From: CBDFHV01 sp965247705
GTDB taxonomy: Bacteria > Pseudomonadota > Alphaproteobacteria > Rhodospirillales > CAMCUA01
Length of the DNA stretch: 64,000 nt
Reading direction: 5' to 3'
NCBI GenBank assembly: GCA_965247705.1
Contig: CBDFHV010000076.1
Span: 93,954-157,953 of the forward strand
Shown here piece after piece: positions 8,204 through 17,264 of the stretch (position 1 is its first letter; every line of letters starts with the position of its first letter). Position numbers and translations under genes: made by a program. The notes under the pieces were generated by a model, which was not told the DNA's origin, ran no database searches, and was given only the letters and a program-made list of their open reading frames with translations.

Positions 8204-8560
8204 TCAATCGGCGGCCGAGCCGCCCCGTTCGAGGAACGTCTCCAGGGAGTCGAGGCGACCCTCCCAGAACACGCGGGTGCGCTCTATCCACGCGCCCGCC
8301 GCCTTCAGGGCTTCGGGGTTGAGGCGGATGATCCGGCGCTGCCGATCGATCCGGCGGCTCACCAGTCCGGACCGTTCCAGGACCTTCAAATGTCTGGAGA
8401 CCGCTTGCGGGGTGATGGCGAAGGGCGCCACCAACTCTCCGACCGAGGCCTCCCCATCCGCCAGCCGCGCCAGAATCGCCCGCCGCGTCGGGTCGGCCAG
8501 AGCACCGAATGCCGCGGTCAGGGAATCCTCGTGTCCGGTTTCCATATCCAACTGATCCAT
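8204..8560 (-). CDS. ArsR-family transcriptional regulator
   Basis: 118-residue winged helix-turn-helix repressor. The typical segments are present: ALADPTRRAILARLADGEAS, the recognition region FAITPQAVSRHLKVLERSGLV, and a wing RRIDRQRRIIRLN. No cysteine-rich metal site is visible, so it belongs to the non-metal group that often controls DUF899 or SRPBCC genes. It is transcribed into the DUF899 gene, whose ATG lies 4 bases after the ArsR stop, so both were one operon. It is the only recognisable DNA-binding regulator in the window. The target is presumably its own promoter in the AT-rich stretch around 8565-8600. Confidence 0.9.
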   Translation of the reverse strand: MDQLDMETGHEDSLTAAFGALADPTRRAILARLADGEASVGELVAPFAITPQAVSRHLKVLERSGLVSRRIDRQRRIIRLNPEALKAAGAWIERTRVFWEGRLDSLETFLERGGSAAD

Positions 8561-8960
8561 TAATTAACCGTTATGTTTATAAATAGTGTTGGACATCGAG
8601 TCAACAGCCGACGGGATGGCCGTTTCATGTCGGTCAATCGATTAAGGGCGTGGGCTAAAGCGACCGCTGTCAGATAACCACAGAGGCACAGAGGCACAGA
8701 GGCACCGAGAAGAAAGAAATACTCTTTGTGAAATAGGAGTCATCGAATCCAGTGGGCGGCCATCACAAAATTAACCACAGAGAACACTGAGAACACAGAG
8801 GTGGACACAGAGAAGATAAAGATATGCGCTTCGCGCAATAATACCTTCTTTGTGAATCCTCTGTGTTCTCTGTGTTCTCTGTGTTCTCTGTGGTTAACTC
8901 TATTCTCTCTCTTGTTTTTTTCCTCTGTGTCTCTGTGCCTCTGTGGTGAATCTTCGGGAG
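8561..8960. repeat. Gene-free spacer with nested CACAGAG-type inverted repeats
   Basis: No gene is supported here. The outer arms are ACCACAGAGGCACAGAGG-type at about 8677-8710 and its complement CCTCTGTGCCTCTGTGGT ending near 8947. The inner arms are TTAACCACAGAGAACAC-type (8771-8801) and the complementary TTCTCTGTGTTCTCTGTGG-type block (about 8859-8897). Within each arm a 9-10 base unit (CACAGAGGCA or GAACACAGA) is repeated two to four times. The whole could fold as one long hairpin. A related copy is at 21701-21805. The part next to arsR (8561-8600) is AT-rich and probably holds the arsR promoter. Confidence 0.8.
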
Positions 8961-10049
8961 TCAGCCGCCGATGGCCCGGTTGACCGCCGGCATCACCTCG
9001 TCGGCCATCAACTCCATGGATCGGATGGCGAGCCGTTTGTCCTTCCAGTCGTGGCCGGCGTAGAGCAGGGTGCCGAAGTCGCCCACGTGCTCGCGGAAGG
9101 CCAGCAGCTGGTCGACGACCCGGTTCACCGACCCGCGGAGGACCAGCTGGTCGACCACTGCCTCCACGTGGATGTCCTCGTCGGCCATGTCGCGGTGGGT
9201 CTTGAAGGCGCCCGCCCGGCCGGAGGCTTTCAGCTTGGTGACCAGGGAGTGATAGTAGAAGTGGTAGGGGCCACGAGGGTCGGTGACGTAGCGCTCGGCG
9301 GTCCCATCGTCGTCGGCGACGAAGATGCTTTTCGCCACCCGCCAGTTGGCCGGGTCGGCCGCCCGCCCGGCCCGTTCGCAGCCCTCCACGTACTTGGGCC
9401 AGTGGCTGGCCACCCATTGGGGCTGCAGGAAGTTGGCGGAGATGGGGTCCCAGCCCCGCGCCGCGGCCTCGGTCACGCCCTTGGAGAACGGTGTCACCGC
9501 GGTGACGACGATGGGCGGATGAGGCTTCTGCAAGGGCTTGAGGATGATGCCCTGGCCAAGCTCGGGGATCATCGTTTGTTCGGTCGAGATGGACCAGTAC
9601 TTCCCCTGCCGCCGGTAGGGCGGCTCGCCCGCCCAGATGGCCAGGATATGGTCGATGGCCTCGACGAACATGGCGGTGCGGTCGTTGTCCAGGTTGCCCA
9701 TGGCCTCGGCGTCGGACATCAGGCCGCCCGGGCTGGCGCCGAACAGAAAGCGCCCCCCAGCCAGGTGATCCAGCATCGCCACCTCGGCGGCGACCACCGC
9801 CGGATGGTGGTTGGGCAGGTTAATGGTGCCGGGGCCGAGCTTGATGGACTTGGTCTCGCGCAGCAGCCAGGCGATGAAAATCAGCGGCGAGGTAATGTTC
9901 TCCGCCGCGTCGGTGATGTGCTCGCCGATGAAGCCCTCGATGAACCCCAACTTGTCGGCCAGCAGCACCAACTCCCGGTCCTCGTTCAGGGTTTCCGTCC
10001 AATCCCGCCCCGGCGGGTGGATTGGCATGGTGAAGAAACCGAGTCTCAT
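8961..10049 (-). CDS. LLM-class flavin-dependent oxidoreductase
   Basis: Bacterial-luciferase-like monooxygenase, 362 residues. The N-terminus MRLGFFTMPIHPP, the segments GFIEGFIGEHI, LGPGTINLPNHHP and GRFLFGASPGG, and the final LLYAGHDW are characteristic of the F420/FMN-dependent luciferase-like TIM-barrel family. These enzymes use reduced FMN from a partner reductase to oxygenate small substrates. The start ATG 10047-10049 overlaps the hyuB stop as ATGA, so it is the third gene of a hyuA-hyuB-LLM operon. That context suggests oxidation of a ring or amide compound linked to the HyuAB hydrolase; this is inference. Because of the frameshift in hyuB, this gene's frame is continuous with the hyuB start. 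Confidence 0.88.
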   Translation of the reverse strand: MRLGFFTMPIHPPGRDWTETLNEDRELVLLADKLGFIEGFIGEHITDAAENITSPLIFIAWLLRETKSIKLGPGTINLPNHHPAVVAAEVAMLDHLAGGRFLFGASPGGLMSDAEAMGNLDNDRTAMFVEAIDHILAIWAGEPPYRRQGKYWSISTEQTMIPELGQGIILKPLQKPHPPIVVTAVTPFSKGVTEAAARGWDPISANFLQPQWVASHWPKYVEGCERAGRAADPANWRVAKSIFVADDDGTAERYVTDPRGPYHFYYHSLVTKLKASGRAGAFKTHRDMADEDIHVEAVVDQLVLRGSVNRVVDQLLAFREHVGDFGTLLYAGHDWKDKRLAIRSMELMADEVMPAVNRAIGG

Positions 10050-11831
10050 GGCACTTCTCCCTCGACGATTCGATCGGCATCGCCCCGCTCCACCGCCACG
10101 ATCTCCAAGGTCTCCGGGTCCAGCACCACCCCGTAGACCCGCGCCGCCTTTTCCAGGGACACGAAGCCGTCGAGGACGTCCTCGCGCACCCGTTCCGGCT
10201 CGCGCTCCCGGGGCGGGCGGTAGCCGCCGCCGGCTGGGGTGTAGTGGGTGACCGTGTCGCCGGGTTCCAGGGGCTCCAAGTCGGTGATGTCGAATTCGAG
10301 AGTCTGCTCCCGGTTGGTGCCCTCGTTGATCACCCAGCGGCCGCCCGAGCCCGGCAGGCCGCCGTGCACCCCCTGGGGCAGGGAGTGGGATTTCTGCGAG
10401 GTGTGGTGCAGGCGCGGATGGTCGCCGAGAATGCGGTAGCTGAGCACCTGGCCAACGCCGCCCCGCCAGCGCCCGTCGCCGCCGGAATCCTCGCGAAATT
10501 CCCGGCGCAGGTAGAGGGCCGGCGATTCGATCTCGGTCGCCTCGATGGGCGGCACCGGGCAGTTGGTGACGTTGCACGACATGACGTCGATACCGTCGGC
10601 GTCTGCGGTAGCGCCGAGGCCGCCCGGCGCCACCTCGCCGAACATGCGGGTGGCGCCGGTCTCCGGGTCCTCGCAGATGGCATAGTTGTAAAGACAGCCG
10701 CAGGAATCCCCCATGACCCGCTCCGGTATCGCTTGGGCCAGCGCCCCCATCACCAGGTCGACGATGCTGTGGCAGACGATCATCCGCTGATAGACCGCCG
10801 CCGGCTTCCTGGCGTTGACCAGGGTGCCGGGCGGGGCGATCAGGCGCACCGGGCGCTTGCCGCCCTCGGTGCTGGGAATGGTCGGGTCGGTGACCGCGCG
10901 CAAGGCGTAGAACACCGCCGACCAGGTGGTGGCCAGGGGCGCGTTGATGGGCCCCCCGGATCTGGTCATCGGTGCCGGAAAAATCGAAGGTGATGTCGCT
11001 GCCCACCTTGATCAACTTAAGCCGTAGCCAGTAGGGCCCGCCCATGGAGCCGTCGTCGAGCACCGGCTCCTCGTGGCGGTAGGTGCCGTCGGGGATGCGG
11101 GCGATCTCGTCGCGGGTGCGCCGCTCCGCATAGGCGATCAGCGCCGCGCAGGCCGCTTGGGTGGTGGCCGTGCCGTACTTGACGAATAGCTCCCGCACTT
11201 CGTCGCCAGCCGCGCGGACGCTCGATATCTGGGACAGCAGGTCGTTCTCCAGGGTCTCCGGCACCCGGGTGTTGTTGAGCATGAAGGCCATCAGGTTGGC
11301 GTCCAGCCGGCCCTCATCCACCACCTTCAGGGGCGGCAGGCGGAACCCTTCCTGGTAGATCTCGCTGCCCCAGCCCCGGGTGCCCATGTTGGTTGCCCCG
11401 ATGTCCATGTGATGGACCATCAGGCCGCTGAAGGCCACCAGGCGGCCATCGTGGAACAGGGGATGGAAGGCGATGAAGTCGTTGGTGTGGGCGCTGGCCA
11501 TGGAGCCGCCGGCAATATAGGTCTCGTTGGTCATCACCACATCGCCCGGACGCCACTGATCCAGCGGAATGCAGTGGTCGAGCACGGTCCGCAGACAGAT
11601 GCCGACGCAGTTGAGGTGGATGGGGATGTTGGCCGATTCCGCCAGCAGCCGGCCCTCGCCGTCGAACAGGGCGGCCGAGCAGTCCTCCATTTCCTTGACG
11701 ATGAAGGAGTTGGCCGAGCGGATCATGCGGGTGGTAATGCGGTCGGCGATGGCGGTCAGCCCGTTGGCGACGATCTCCAGGGTGATGGGATCGACGGGTT
11801 CGGGGGTCTCGGAAGGGGCGGGCGCGGTCAT
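10046..11831 (-). pseudogene. hyuB: HyuB (hydantoinase/oxoprolinase subunit B) with G-run frameshift
   Basis: Homolog of the B subunit of ATP-dependent hydantoinase/5-oxoprolinase. The N-terminal part (11831 to about 10958) runs normally from VDPITLEIVANGL through TFDFSGTDDQI. Homology then continues in another frame from RGPINAPLATTW to the stop at 10046. The switch coincides with a run of six C on the plus strand (10952-10957); five would give an intact protein of 594 residues, a normal length. It is either a real pseudogene or a homopolymer sequencing error. The start ATG overlaps the hyuA TGA as ATGA. As written, translation would read on out of frame and fuse to the downstream LLM gene. 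Confidence 0.85.
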
Positions 11832-13885
11832 CGGTCGCCATCCTTGCGGTTCAGGTGGGCGTGGCGCCAAGCGTCGAAGGTGGCCTCCCAGGCGCCGGGA
11901 ACGAACAGGGTGGCGCCAGGATACTCCACCATGGCCGGGCCGGGCACCCGCTGCCCTTCGGCGGTGTCGTCGTGGCGATAGACCGGGATCGCCGCGGTCG
12001 CGCCGTCGCGCAGGCGCACCTTGCGTTCGCCGACGGGAGCACCGTGCGTTGTCCCCGGACGCCGCGGCCAGGCGAAGGCCGCCGCGACGCCGATGGCCGA
12101 CAGACGCAAGTTGACAAGCTGGATGGCCCGGTTCGGCAGGTCGTAGCCGTAGGCGCGGCGATGTTCGCCGTGAAAGCGCTCTCTCAGCGCGGCGATGTCC
12201 GGCCGTGCCGCCGCTTCGGCAGGCAAGGGCAGGGTAAGCTCGTAGTTCTGACCCCGGTAGCGCAGGTCCACCGCCGGCACCAGGCGCCGGTCTTCCTCCG
12301 CCACCGTCTCCCGTGCCAGGGCCGCCACGCCTTCCTCGATCAGGGCCGCGAACTCGGCCGCCAGGTCGGCGGGATCAAGGCTGTCCAGGGCGGCGACCCG
12401 GGTCCGCACCACGTCATAGCGCACGTCCGCCGCCAGCAGCCCCATGGCCGACACGTTGCCCGGGGCCGCCGGCACCAGGACCCGGTCCATGCCCAATTCG
12501 TCGGCCAGTGCCGCCCCGTGCAGGGGCCCGCAGCCGCCGAACGCCACCAGGGTGAAGTCCCGGGGGTCCAGCCCCCGCTGCACCGACAACAGCTTGATGG
12601 CGTTGACCATGTGTGAATTGGCGATGGCGAGGATGCCGCTGGACGCCGCCACCGGGTCGAGGCCCAGGGGGCCGGCGACGCTGTCCTCGACGGCCATTTC
12701 CGCCAGATCGGCGCGCAAGCGCCGGGCGCCGGCCAGGAAGTAAGAATCGTTGAGCCGCCCGCAGACCAGGTTGGCGTCAGTGACCGTGGGTTCCGTGCCC
12801 CCCTGGCCATAGCAGGCGGGGCCCGGTTCGGCGCCGGCGCTGCGCGGTCCCACTTTCAGCGACCCGCCCGCGTCCAGCCAGGCGACGGAGCCGCCGCCGG
12901 CGCCGATGGTCACCAGATCGAGCATGGGCAGCAGCACGGCGTGGGCCCCCAGCTTGCCCCGGGTGGTGGCCAGGGGGCGGCCGTCGCGGATCAGGGCCAC
13001 GTCGGCGCTGGTGCCGCCCATGTCGAGAGTAATGGCGTTGGCGATGCCGCAGGCCTCGGCGATGGCCGCGCCGCCGACAATGCCGCCCATGGGCCCCGAG
13101 TGGGTCAGCGCCACGGGCAGGGACTGGGCCCCGCGGAAGGTCATCAGCCCACCATTGGAGCGCATGATAGCCGGTGGCACGGTGAGCCCCCGGTCGGCCA
13201 GCCGCCGCTCCAGATCCCTCAGGTGGCGGGCCAGGGGACGGGCGACGAAGGCATTCATGGCGGTGGTGCTGGTGCGCTCGTACTCCCGAAACTCCCGCAC
13301 CACCCGCGATGACAGGGACAGGGTCAGATTGGGCGCTTCTTCCTCGGCGATCTCGGCGATGCGCTCCTCGTGGACCGGGTTGGCATAGGCGTTGAGCAGG
13401 CAGATCGCCAGGCTCTCCACCCCCGCCGCCGCCAGGGACCGGATGGCGTCCCGGGTGGCGTCCTCGTCCAGGGGCAGGTGTACGCGGCCCTGGTGATCGA
13501 CCCGCTCCGGCACGCCCCGGCGCAGGCGGCGCGATACCAGGGGCCGCGGTGGGCGCCAGTGGATGTCGTAGACGTTTTCCTTGCGGGACGCCCGGGCGAT
13601 GGCCAGCACGTCGCGAAAGCCCTTGGTCGTGATCAGGCCGACGCCGCCTTCGCGGCCTTCGACGATCAGGTTGGTGACCACGGTGGTGCCGTAGACCAGC
13701 CGGCCGACCTCGCCGGGGTCGCGCCCGGCTTCGACCAGGGCCCTGGCGATGCCTTCGACGATGCCGTCGCCGAGGTCCCCCGGCGTGGTCGCGACCTTCA
13801 GGGTCAGGAACACCGCCGTCGCCGGGTCCACCAGGACCACGTCCGTGTGGGTGCCGCCCGTATCGACGCCGATGCCCAGGGTCAT
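11828..13885 (-). CDS. hyuA: HyuA (hydantoinase/oxoprolinase subunit A)
   Basis: 685-residue ATP-binding subunit of the hydantoinase A/5-oxoprolinase/acetone carboxylase family. The actin-like phosphate motifs are visible: IGVDTGGTHTDVVL near residue 5 and NAITLDMGGTSADV in the middle domain, with GAGGGSVAWLD and FGGCGPLHG further on. With HyuB it would hydrolyse a lactam or cyclic imide at the cost of ATP, in the cytoplasm. The ATG is at 13883-13885, and its TGA overlaps the hyuB start. It is first in the operon hyuA-hyuB-LLM. The substrate cannot be deduced, since N-methylhydantoin, 5-oxoproline and caprolactam enzymes all share this layout. Confidence 0.92.
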   Translation of the reverse strand: MTLGIGVDTGGTHTDVVLVDPATAVFLTLKVATTPGDLGDGIVEGIARALVEAGRDPGEVGRLVYGTTVVTNLIVEGREGGVGLITTKGFRDVLAIARASRKENVYDIHWRPPRPLVSRRLRRGVPERVDHQGRVHLPLDEDATRDAIRSLAAAGVESLAICLLNAYANPVHEERIAEIAEEEAPNLTLSLSSRVVREFREYERTSTTAMNAFVARPLARHLRDLERRLADRGLTVPPAIMRSNGGLMTFRGAQSLPVALTHSGPMGGIVGGAAIAEACGIANAITLDMGGTSADVALIRDGRPLATTRGKLGAHAVLLPMLDLVTIGAGGGSVAWLDAGGSLKVGPRSAGAEPGPACYGQGGTEPTVTDANLVCGRLNDSYFLAGARRLRADLAEMAVEDSVAGPLGLDPVAASSGILAIANSHMVNAIKLLSVQRGLDPRDFTLVAFGGCGPLHGAALADELGMDRVLVPAAPGNVSAMGLLAADVRYDVVRTRVAALDSLDPADLAAEFAALIEEGVAALARETVAEEDRRLVPAVDLRYRGQNYELTLPLPAEAAARPDIAALRERFHGEHRRAYGYDLPNRAIQLVNLRLSAIGVAAAFAWPRRPGTTHGAPVGERKVRLRDGATAAIPVYRHDDTAEGQRVPGPAMVEYPGATLFVPGAWEATFDAWRHAHLNRKDGDR

Positions 13886-14034
13886 GGAGTCCTCGTCACG
13901 CGGCTGGAAGCGCCGGAATGGGGCTGGGTGCCCGGGAGTGTCATCGGCCGGATAGGGGGGCCGAACTTGCCACGGCCTTGTTAGCGGCGCAATTGAGACA
14001 TGCCGGTTTGGCCTTCATGAACCGGGCTCCATCC

Positions 14035-14889
14035 CTAGCCCGCGGTCTGCAGCAGGACCAGGCCGGCGACGATCACGGCGGCCGCGACCAACCTTCGGGC
14101 GCCGAAGGACTCCTTCAGTTGAATAACGCCGATCAGGGCGGCGAACAGGACCGAGGTCTCCCGCAAGGCGGTGACATGGGCCATGGCGCCCTGACTGAGG
14201 GCGAACAGCACCAGGGCGAACCCGGCGGTGGACAGCACGCCACCGGTCACGGCGGGACGCCATTGCGCCCGCAGGAAGGCCGCGGCCTCCGCCCGCTGGC
14301 GGGTCATGGCGATGGCGATCATGGGCATGCCACACAACAGGTTGAGCCAGACGATGAAGCTCCACGGCAGGCCCGCCTTGCGGGTGCCCAGGCCGTCGAC
14401 AACGGTAAAGGCGGCAACCGCCAGGCCATTGAGCATGGCGAAGGCGATTGACTGCCAATGGGTGGCGGTGAAGGCGCCCTGCCGCAGGCTCAGGGCTACC
14501 ACCCCCGCGGAGACCAGCAGAACACCGGTTACACCCAGGGGGCCGGGAACCTCGCCCGCGAAGAGGGCCGCCCCCACTGTCACCAGCAGCGGCGCGGAGC
14601 CCCGGGCGATGGGATAGACCAGGCTCAGATCGCCATGGCGGTAGGCCGCCAGCATGGTGGCGTAGTAGGCGTTGTGGAGCAGCACCGCCACCGCCAGATA
14701 GGGCCAGGCCGCCGGATCGGGCAAGGGCAGGACCGCGGCGCCAACGGCACCGATGACGCTGCCCGTGCCAATGATCACCATCAGGGTAATGAACCGGTCG
14801 CCGCTGGTTTTCACCATGGCGTTCCAGCCGGCGTGAATGGCCGCGGCCAGCAAGACCAGGGCCGCGAGTTCTATCTGAAGGGGCGTCAC
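14035..14889 (-). CDS. EamA/DMT-type exporter
   Basis: 284-residue integral membrane protein with about ten hydrophobic segments arranged as two EamA repeats, for example AALVLLAAAIHAGWNAMVK at the start and HVTALRETSVLFAALIGVI in the second repeat. The drug/metabolite transporter superfamily mostly exports amino acids and other metabolites by proton exchange. It follows the deacetylase gene on the same strand with a 46-base gap, so both may be co-transcribed. The start is ATG 14887-14889. The substrate is unknown. Confidence 0.85.
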   Translation of the reverse strand: MTPLQIELAALVLLAAAIHAGWNAMVKTSGDRFITLMVIIGTGSVIGAVGAAVLPLPDPAAWPYLAVAVLLHNAYYATMLAAYRHGDLSLVYPIARGSAPLLVTVGAALFAGEVPGPLGVTGVLLVSAGVVALSLRQGAFTATHWQSIAFAMLNGLAVAAFTVVDGLGTRKAGLPWSFIVWLNLLCGMPMIAIAMTRQRAEAAAFLRAQWRPAVTGGVLSTAGFALVLFALSQGAMAHVTALRETSVLFAALIGVIQLKESFGARRLVAAAVIVAGLVLLQTAG

Positions 14890-14935
14890 GGCCCTGTTCC
14901 AGGGCGGGAAAAAGCGTCCCGCGATCCCCCGGCCA

Positions 14936-15904
14936 CTACGTGTAAACGAACTCCAGCGTCCGGTCGGGCTCGGCCAGTACCAGGTCGGCGATGGTCTCTA
15001 TGGTGCTGCCCACCGGTTCCATGGCGGCGGACTTTGCGGCGTCGGTCATGGCCTTCAGGGAACGCCGCAGGTTGCCGCAGACCCGGTCTTCGGGATTGGT
15101 GAAATCGTTGTCGTTGTGGGTGATGCAGTTGATGACCGGAATGGTGGCCTTGCGGGCCTTGATCTGGCTGACGATGTTGGTGGCGATGGTGTCGTAATCC
15201 GCATCCCGCCAGTCGGGGCGCATGTCCCAATGGCTGACCACCGTGTTTGCGTCCAGGGACGCGGTGTCGGGGTCCACCTTCTCGAACTTGGTCCCCTGGG
15301 TGATGGTGGTCTGGGAGAAATCCACCGCCACCGGCATATTGGCAAAGGGCAGGTTGCCGACCATCTGGCGAAAAATGGGGTGGGCCCGGTGGGGGTCCGG
15401 TTCGGCGCCCGTCCAGATGGCGTTCATGCGCGTCCACACCCGGCCCGGAATGGAGCAGCCGCCGCCGCGGAATCCCAGGTCCACCAGCACCTGGTACATG
15501 AAATCGTTGGCCGAGAACGTGCCGGGGCGGAAATAGAGGGGCCGTCGGCCCATGCCCGACTGCCAGAGCGAGATGGCCTCGGCGAGGCAGGCCCGCAGGT
15601 CAGCGTCCAACAGTCCGCCGAAATGGGCCTTGTACTTGCCGTCGCGGAACTTCCAGGGGTGCAGGTGCAACCCCTCGGCGCAGCAGCCACGCGCCTTCAT
15701 TTCCTCGAACAGGTTGGCATGTTCGAGGGTGACTTCGGGGTGGATGAAGAACGAAACCGGAAAACCGAACTCGGCCGCCCGGTCCACGTAGCCACGGATG
15801 AACTTATCGCTGTCTTGCCAGTTCTTCGGGCCGCTGGCCGTGGGATGGGTGTCGGGCGTCGGCGGTTCCACATCCATGGTGATGACCACATGCAGCTTAT
15901 CCAC
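14936..15904 (-). CDS. Polysaccharide deacetylase (NodB-fold) family protein
   Basis: 322-residue protein with carbohydrate-esterase-4/NodB-type residues: TMDVEPP (D11), EGLHLHPWK (H80 and H82, metal site) and YFRPGTFSAND (R126). There is no signal peptide, so it acts in the cytoplasm. Cytoplasmic members of this fold include allantoinase-like PuuE and other C-N hydrolases as well as sugar deacetylases. Given the surrounding amide-catabolic genes, a small cyclic amide is as likely as a sugar; this is inference. It is probably in an operon with the downstream EamA exporter. Confidence 0.8.
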   Translation of the reverse strand: MDKLHVVITMDVEPPTPDTHPTASGPKNWQDSDKFIRGYVDRAAEFGFPVSFFIHPEVTLEHANLFEEMKARGCCAEGLHLHPWKFRDGKYKAHFGGLLDADLRACLAEAISLWQSGMGRRPLYFRPGTFSANDFMYQVLVDLGFRGGGCSIPGRVWTRMNAIWTGAEPDPHRAHPIFRQMVGNLPFANMPVAVDFSQTTITQGTKFEKVDPDTASLDANTVVSHWDMRPDWRDADYDTIATNIVSQIKARKATIPVINCITHNDNDFTNPEDRVCGNLRRSLKAMTDAAKSAAMEPVGSTIETIADLVLAEPDRTLEFVYT

Positions 15905-16111
15905 GGCAACGTCCTCTCGATTCTTCGGGGGGGCTTGGGGCCGCGACCCAGGAGGGCCGCGGCGCCTACGGTGGTCCAGCCGTCGGTTCCTGTCAATTCA
16001 TCGGCTTTGGCGGCCCTAGACATGGCCCCCTTTTGGCGTCGTCGGCTTGACGTCGGGAGGGGCCAATGATTTACATAGCCGCCCCGCCATTACCGTACTG
16101 GAGACAGGGAG

Positions 16112-17134
16112 ATGCGATATCCGATCCTATCAGGGACCCTTATGGCCGCTACCGCCATGGGGATGGTCCTGAGCGTAACCGTTCCCGCGCCCGCCGACGC
16201 ACAGCTCGTCTGGCGCCAAGCCACCGAGCAGCCCCCCGACAGCATGGAAGGGCGCGGCCACCAGAAATTCGCCGAACTGGTCAAGCAGTATTCCGGCGGC
16301 AAAATGGAAGTTCAGGTTTTCCCATCCGAGCAGCTCGGCTCCAAGGACGCGGTCATCGACCAGCTCGGGGCCGGCACCATCCAGATCTACAATTCCACCG
16401 CCGCCTACCTGCAGAAGTGGGAGCCGTCGATCAAGTTCATCTCCGCGCCGTTCCTGTTCGAAAGCCGGGATCACTGGGCCCGCTTCATGGAGACGGACAT
16501 GGTCAAGGGCTGGCTCAAGACCGTCGAACAGGAGGGCGGCATCACCCTGATCGGCAATTACGTCTCGTGGCCGCGCGGTTCCTACCGGGTGATGGTATCC
16601 AAAAGGCCCATCAACTCGCTGGCCGACGTCAAGGGCATCAAGCTTCGCATGCATCCCGACAAGCTGGCCGTCGCCGCCTGGACCAATCTGGGCGCCGAGG
16701 TTCGCGTGCTGGGCTGGACGGAAGTCTACGAGTCCCTGGGCCGCGGTATTGTCGAGGCGGTGAACAGCCCGGCGGCGCTGGTGGAATCCATGAAATTCTA
16801 CGAGCAGGCAAAATACGTCACGCGGCATGAGGAGTATAACCAGAGCGTCGGCTACATGACCAATGCCAAGGCCTACAACGGCCTGTCGGCGGACTTGAGG
16901 TCGGCGGTGGACAAGGCGCACGCCGATTCCGGCGCGTTCGAGGCCAAGCTTCTGAGCGACAATACCCAGAAGTCCCTCGATCGGGTGATTGCCCAGGGCA
17001 CCAATTACTCCGAGAAGCTGGATCGCCAACCGTTCATCGACTCCATGGCCAAGTTCTACGCGGCCGAAGCCAAGGCCGGCCGTCTGCCGGATGGCTTACG
17101 TGAACTCGACGCGGTCGAGCAAAGCCGCATGTAG
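16112..17134 (+). CDS. dctP: TRAP transporter substrate-binding protein DctP
   Basis: 340-residue periplasmic binding protein. The signal peptide spans about residues 1-30 (hydrophobic core, ending PAPADA). The mature part has the DctP features FPSEQLGSKDAVIDQLGAG, FISAPFLFESRDHW and SLADVKGIKLRM, which contains the arginine region that usually binds a substrate carboxylate. GGAGACAGGGAG lies just upstream of ATG 16112. It begins a dctP-dctQ-dctM operon; the transporter takes up organic acids using the sodium gradient. The 3' end of the gene has been duplicated imperfectly in tandem just after the stop. Substrate unknown. Confidence 0.9.
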   Translation: MRYPILSGTLMAATAMGMVLSVTVPAPADAQLVWRQATEQPPDSMEGRGHQKFAELVKQYSGGKMEVQVFPSEQLGSKDAVIDQLGAGTIQIYNSTAAYLQKWEPSIKFISAPFLFESRDHWARFMETDMVKGWLKTVEQEGGITLIGNYVSWPRGSYRVMVSKRPINSLADVKGIKLRMHPDKLAVAAWTNLGAEVRVLGWTEVYESLGRGIVEAVNSPAALVESMKFYEQAKYVTRHEEYNQSVGYMTNAKAYNGLSADLRSAVDKAHADSGAFEAKLLSDNTQKSLDRVIAQGTNYSEKLDRQPFIDSMAKFYAAEAKAGRLPDGLRELDAVEQSRM

Positions 17135-17239
17135 CGGTTAAGAACCGTCATCGACTCCATGGAGTTCTACGCGGCCGAAGCCAAGGCCGGCCGCTTGGCT
17201 TTCTCGACGCGGTCGAGCAAAGCCGCATGTAGCGGTTAA
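17034..17239 (+). repeat. Imperfect tandem duplication of the dctP 3' end
   Basis: Bases 17034-17141 (last codons of dctP through TAGCGGTTAA) are repeated at 17148-17239. The second copy is 16 bases shorter: 3 bases are missing after the ATGG and 13 are missing in the middle, otherwise it is nearly identical, including GACGCGGTCGAGCAAAGCCG. The first copy keeps the functional stop. The second copy is untranslated and fills the gap before dctQ. Confidence 0.9.
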
Positions 17240-17264
17240 TGTCGCGGACGAGGAGGCAGGGGTT

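Noticed and set aside
8561..8960. CRISPR array, because of the short regular CACAGAG repeats
   Set aside because: Repeat units are 9-10 bases with no unique spacers, are arranged as inverted arms, and there are no cas genes in the window.
8801..8983. A 60-residue open frame rich in Cys, Ser and Leu
   Set aside because: It is encoded by the CTCTGTGTT tandem repeats, not by a gene.
8961..11870. A single 969-residue HyuB-LLM fusion protein
   Set aside because: The continuous frame exists only because of the extra G near 10955; the middle third is out-of-frame HyuB sequence, and the LLM gene has its own coupled start at 10049.
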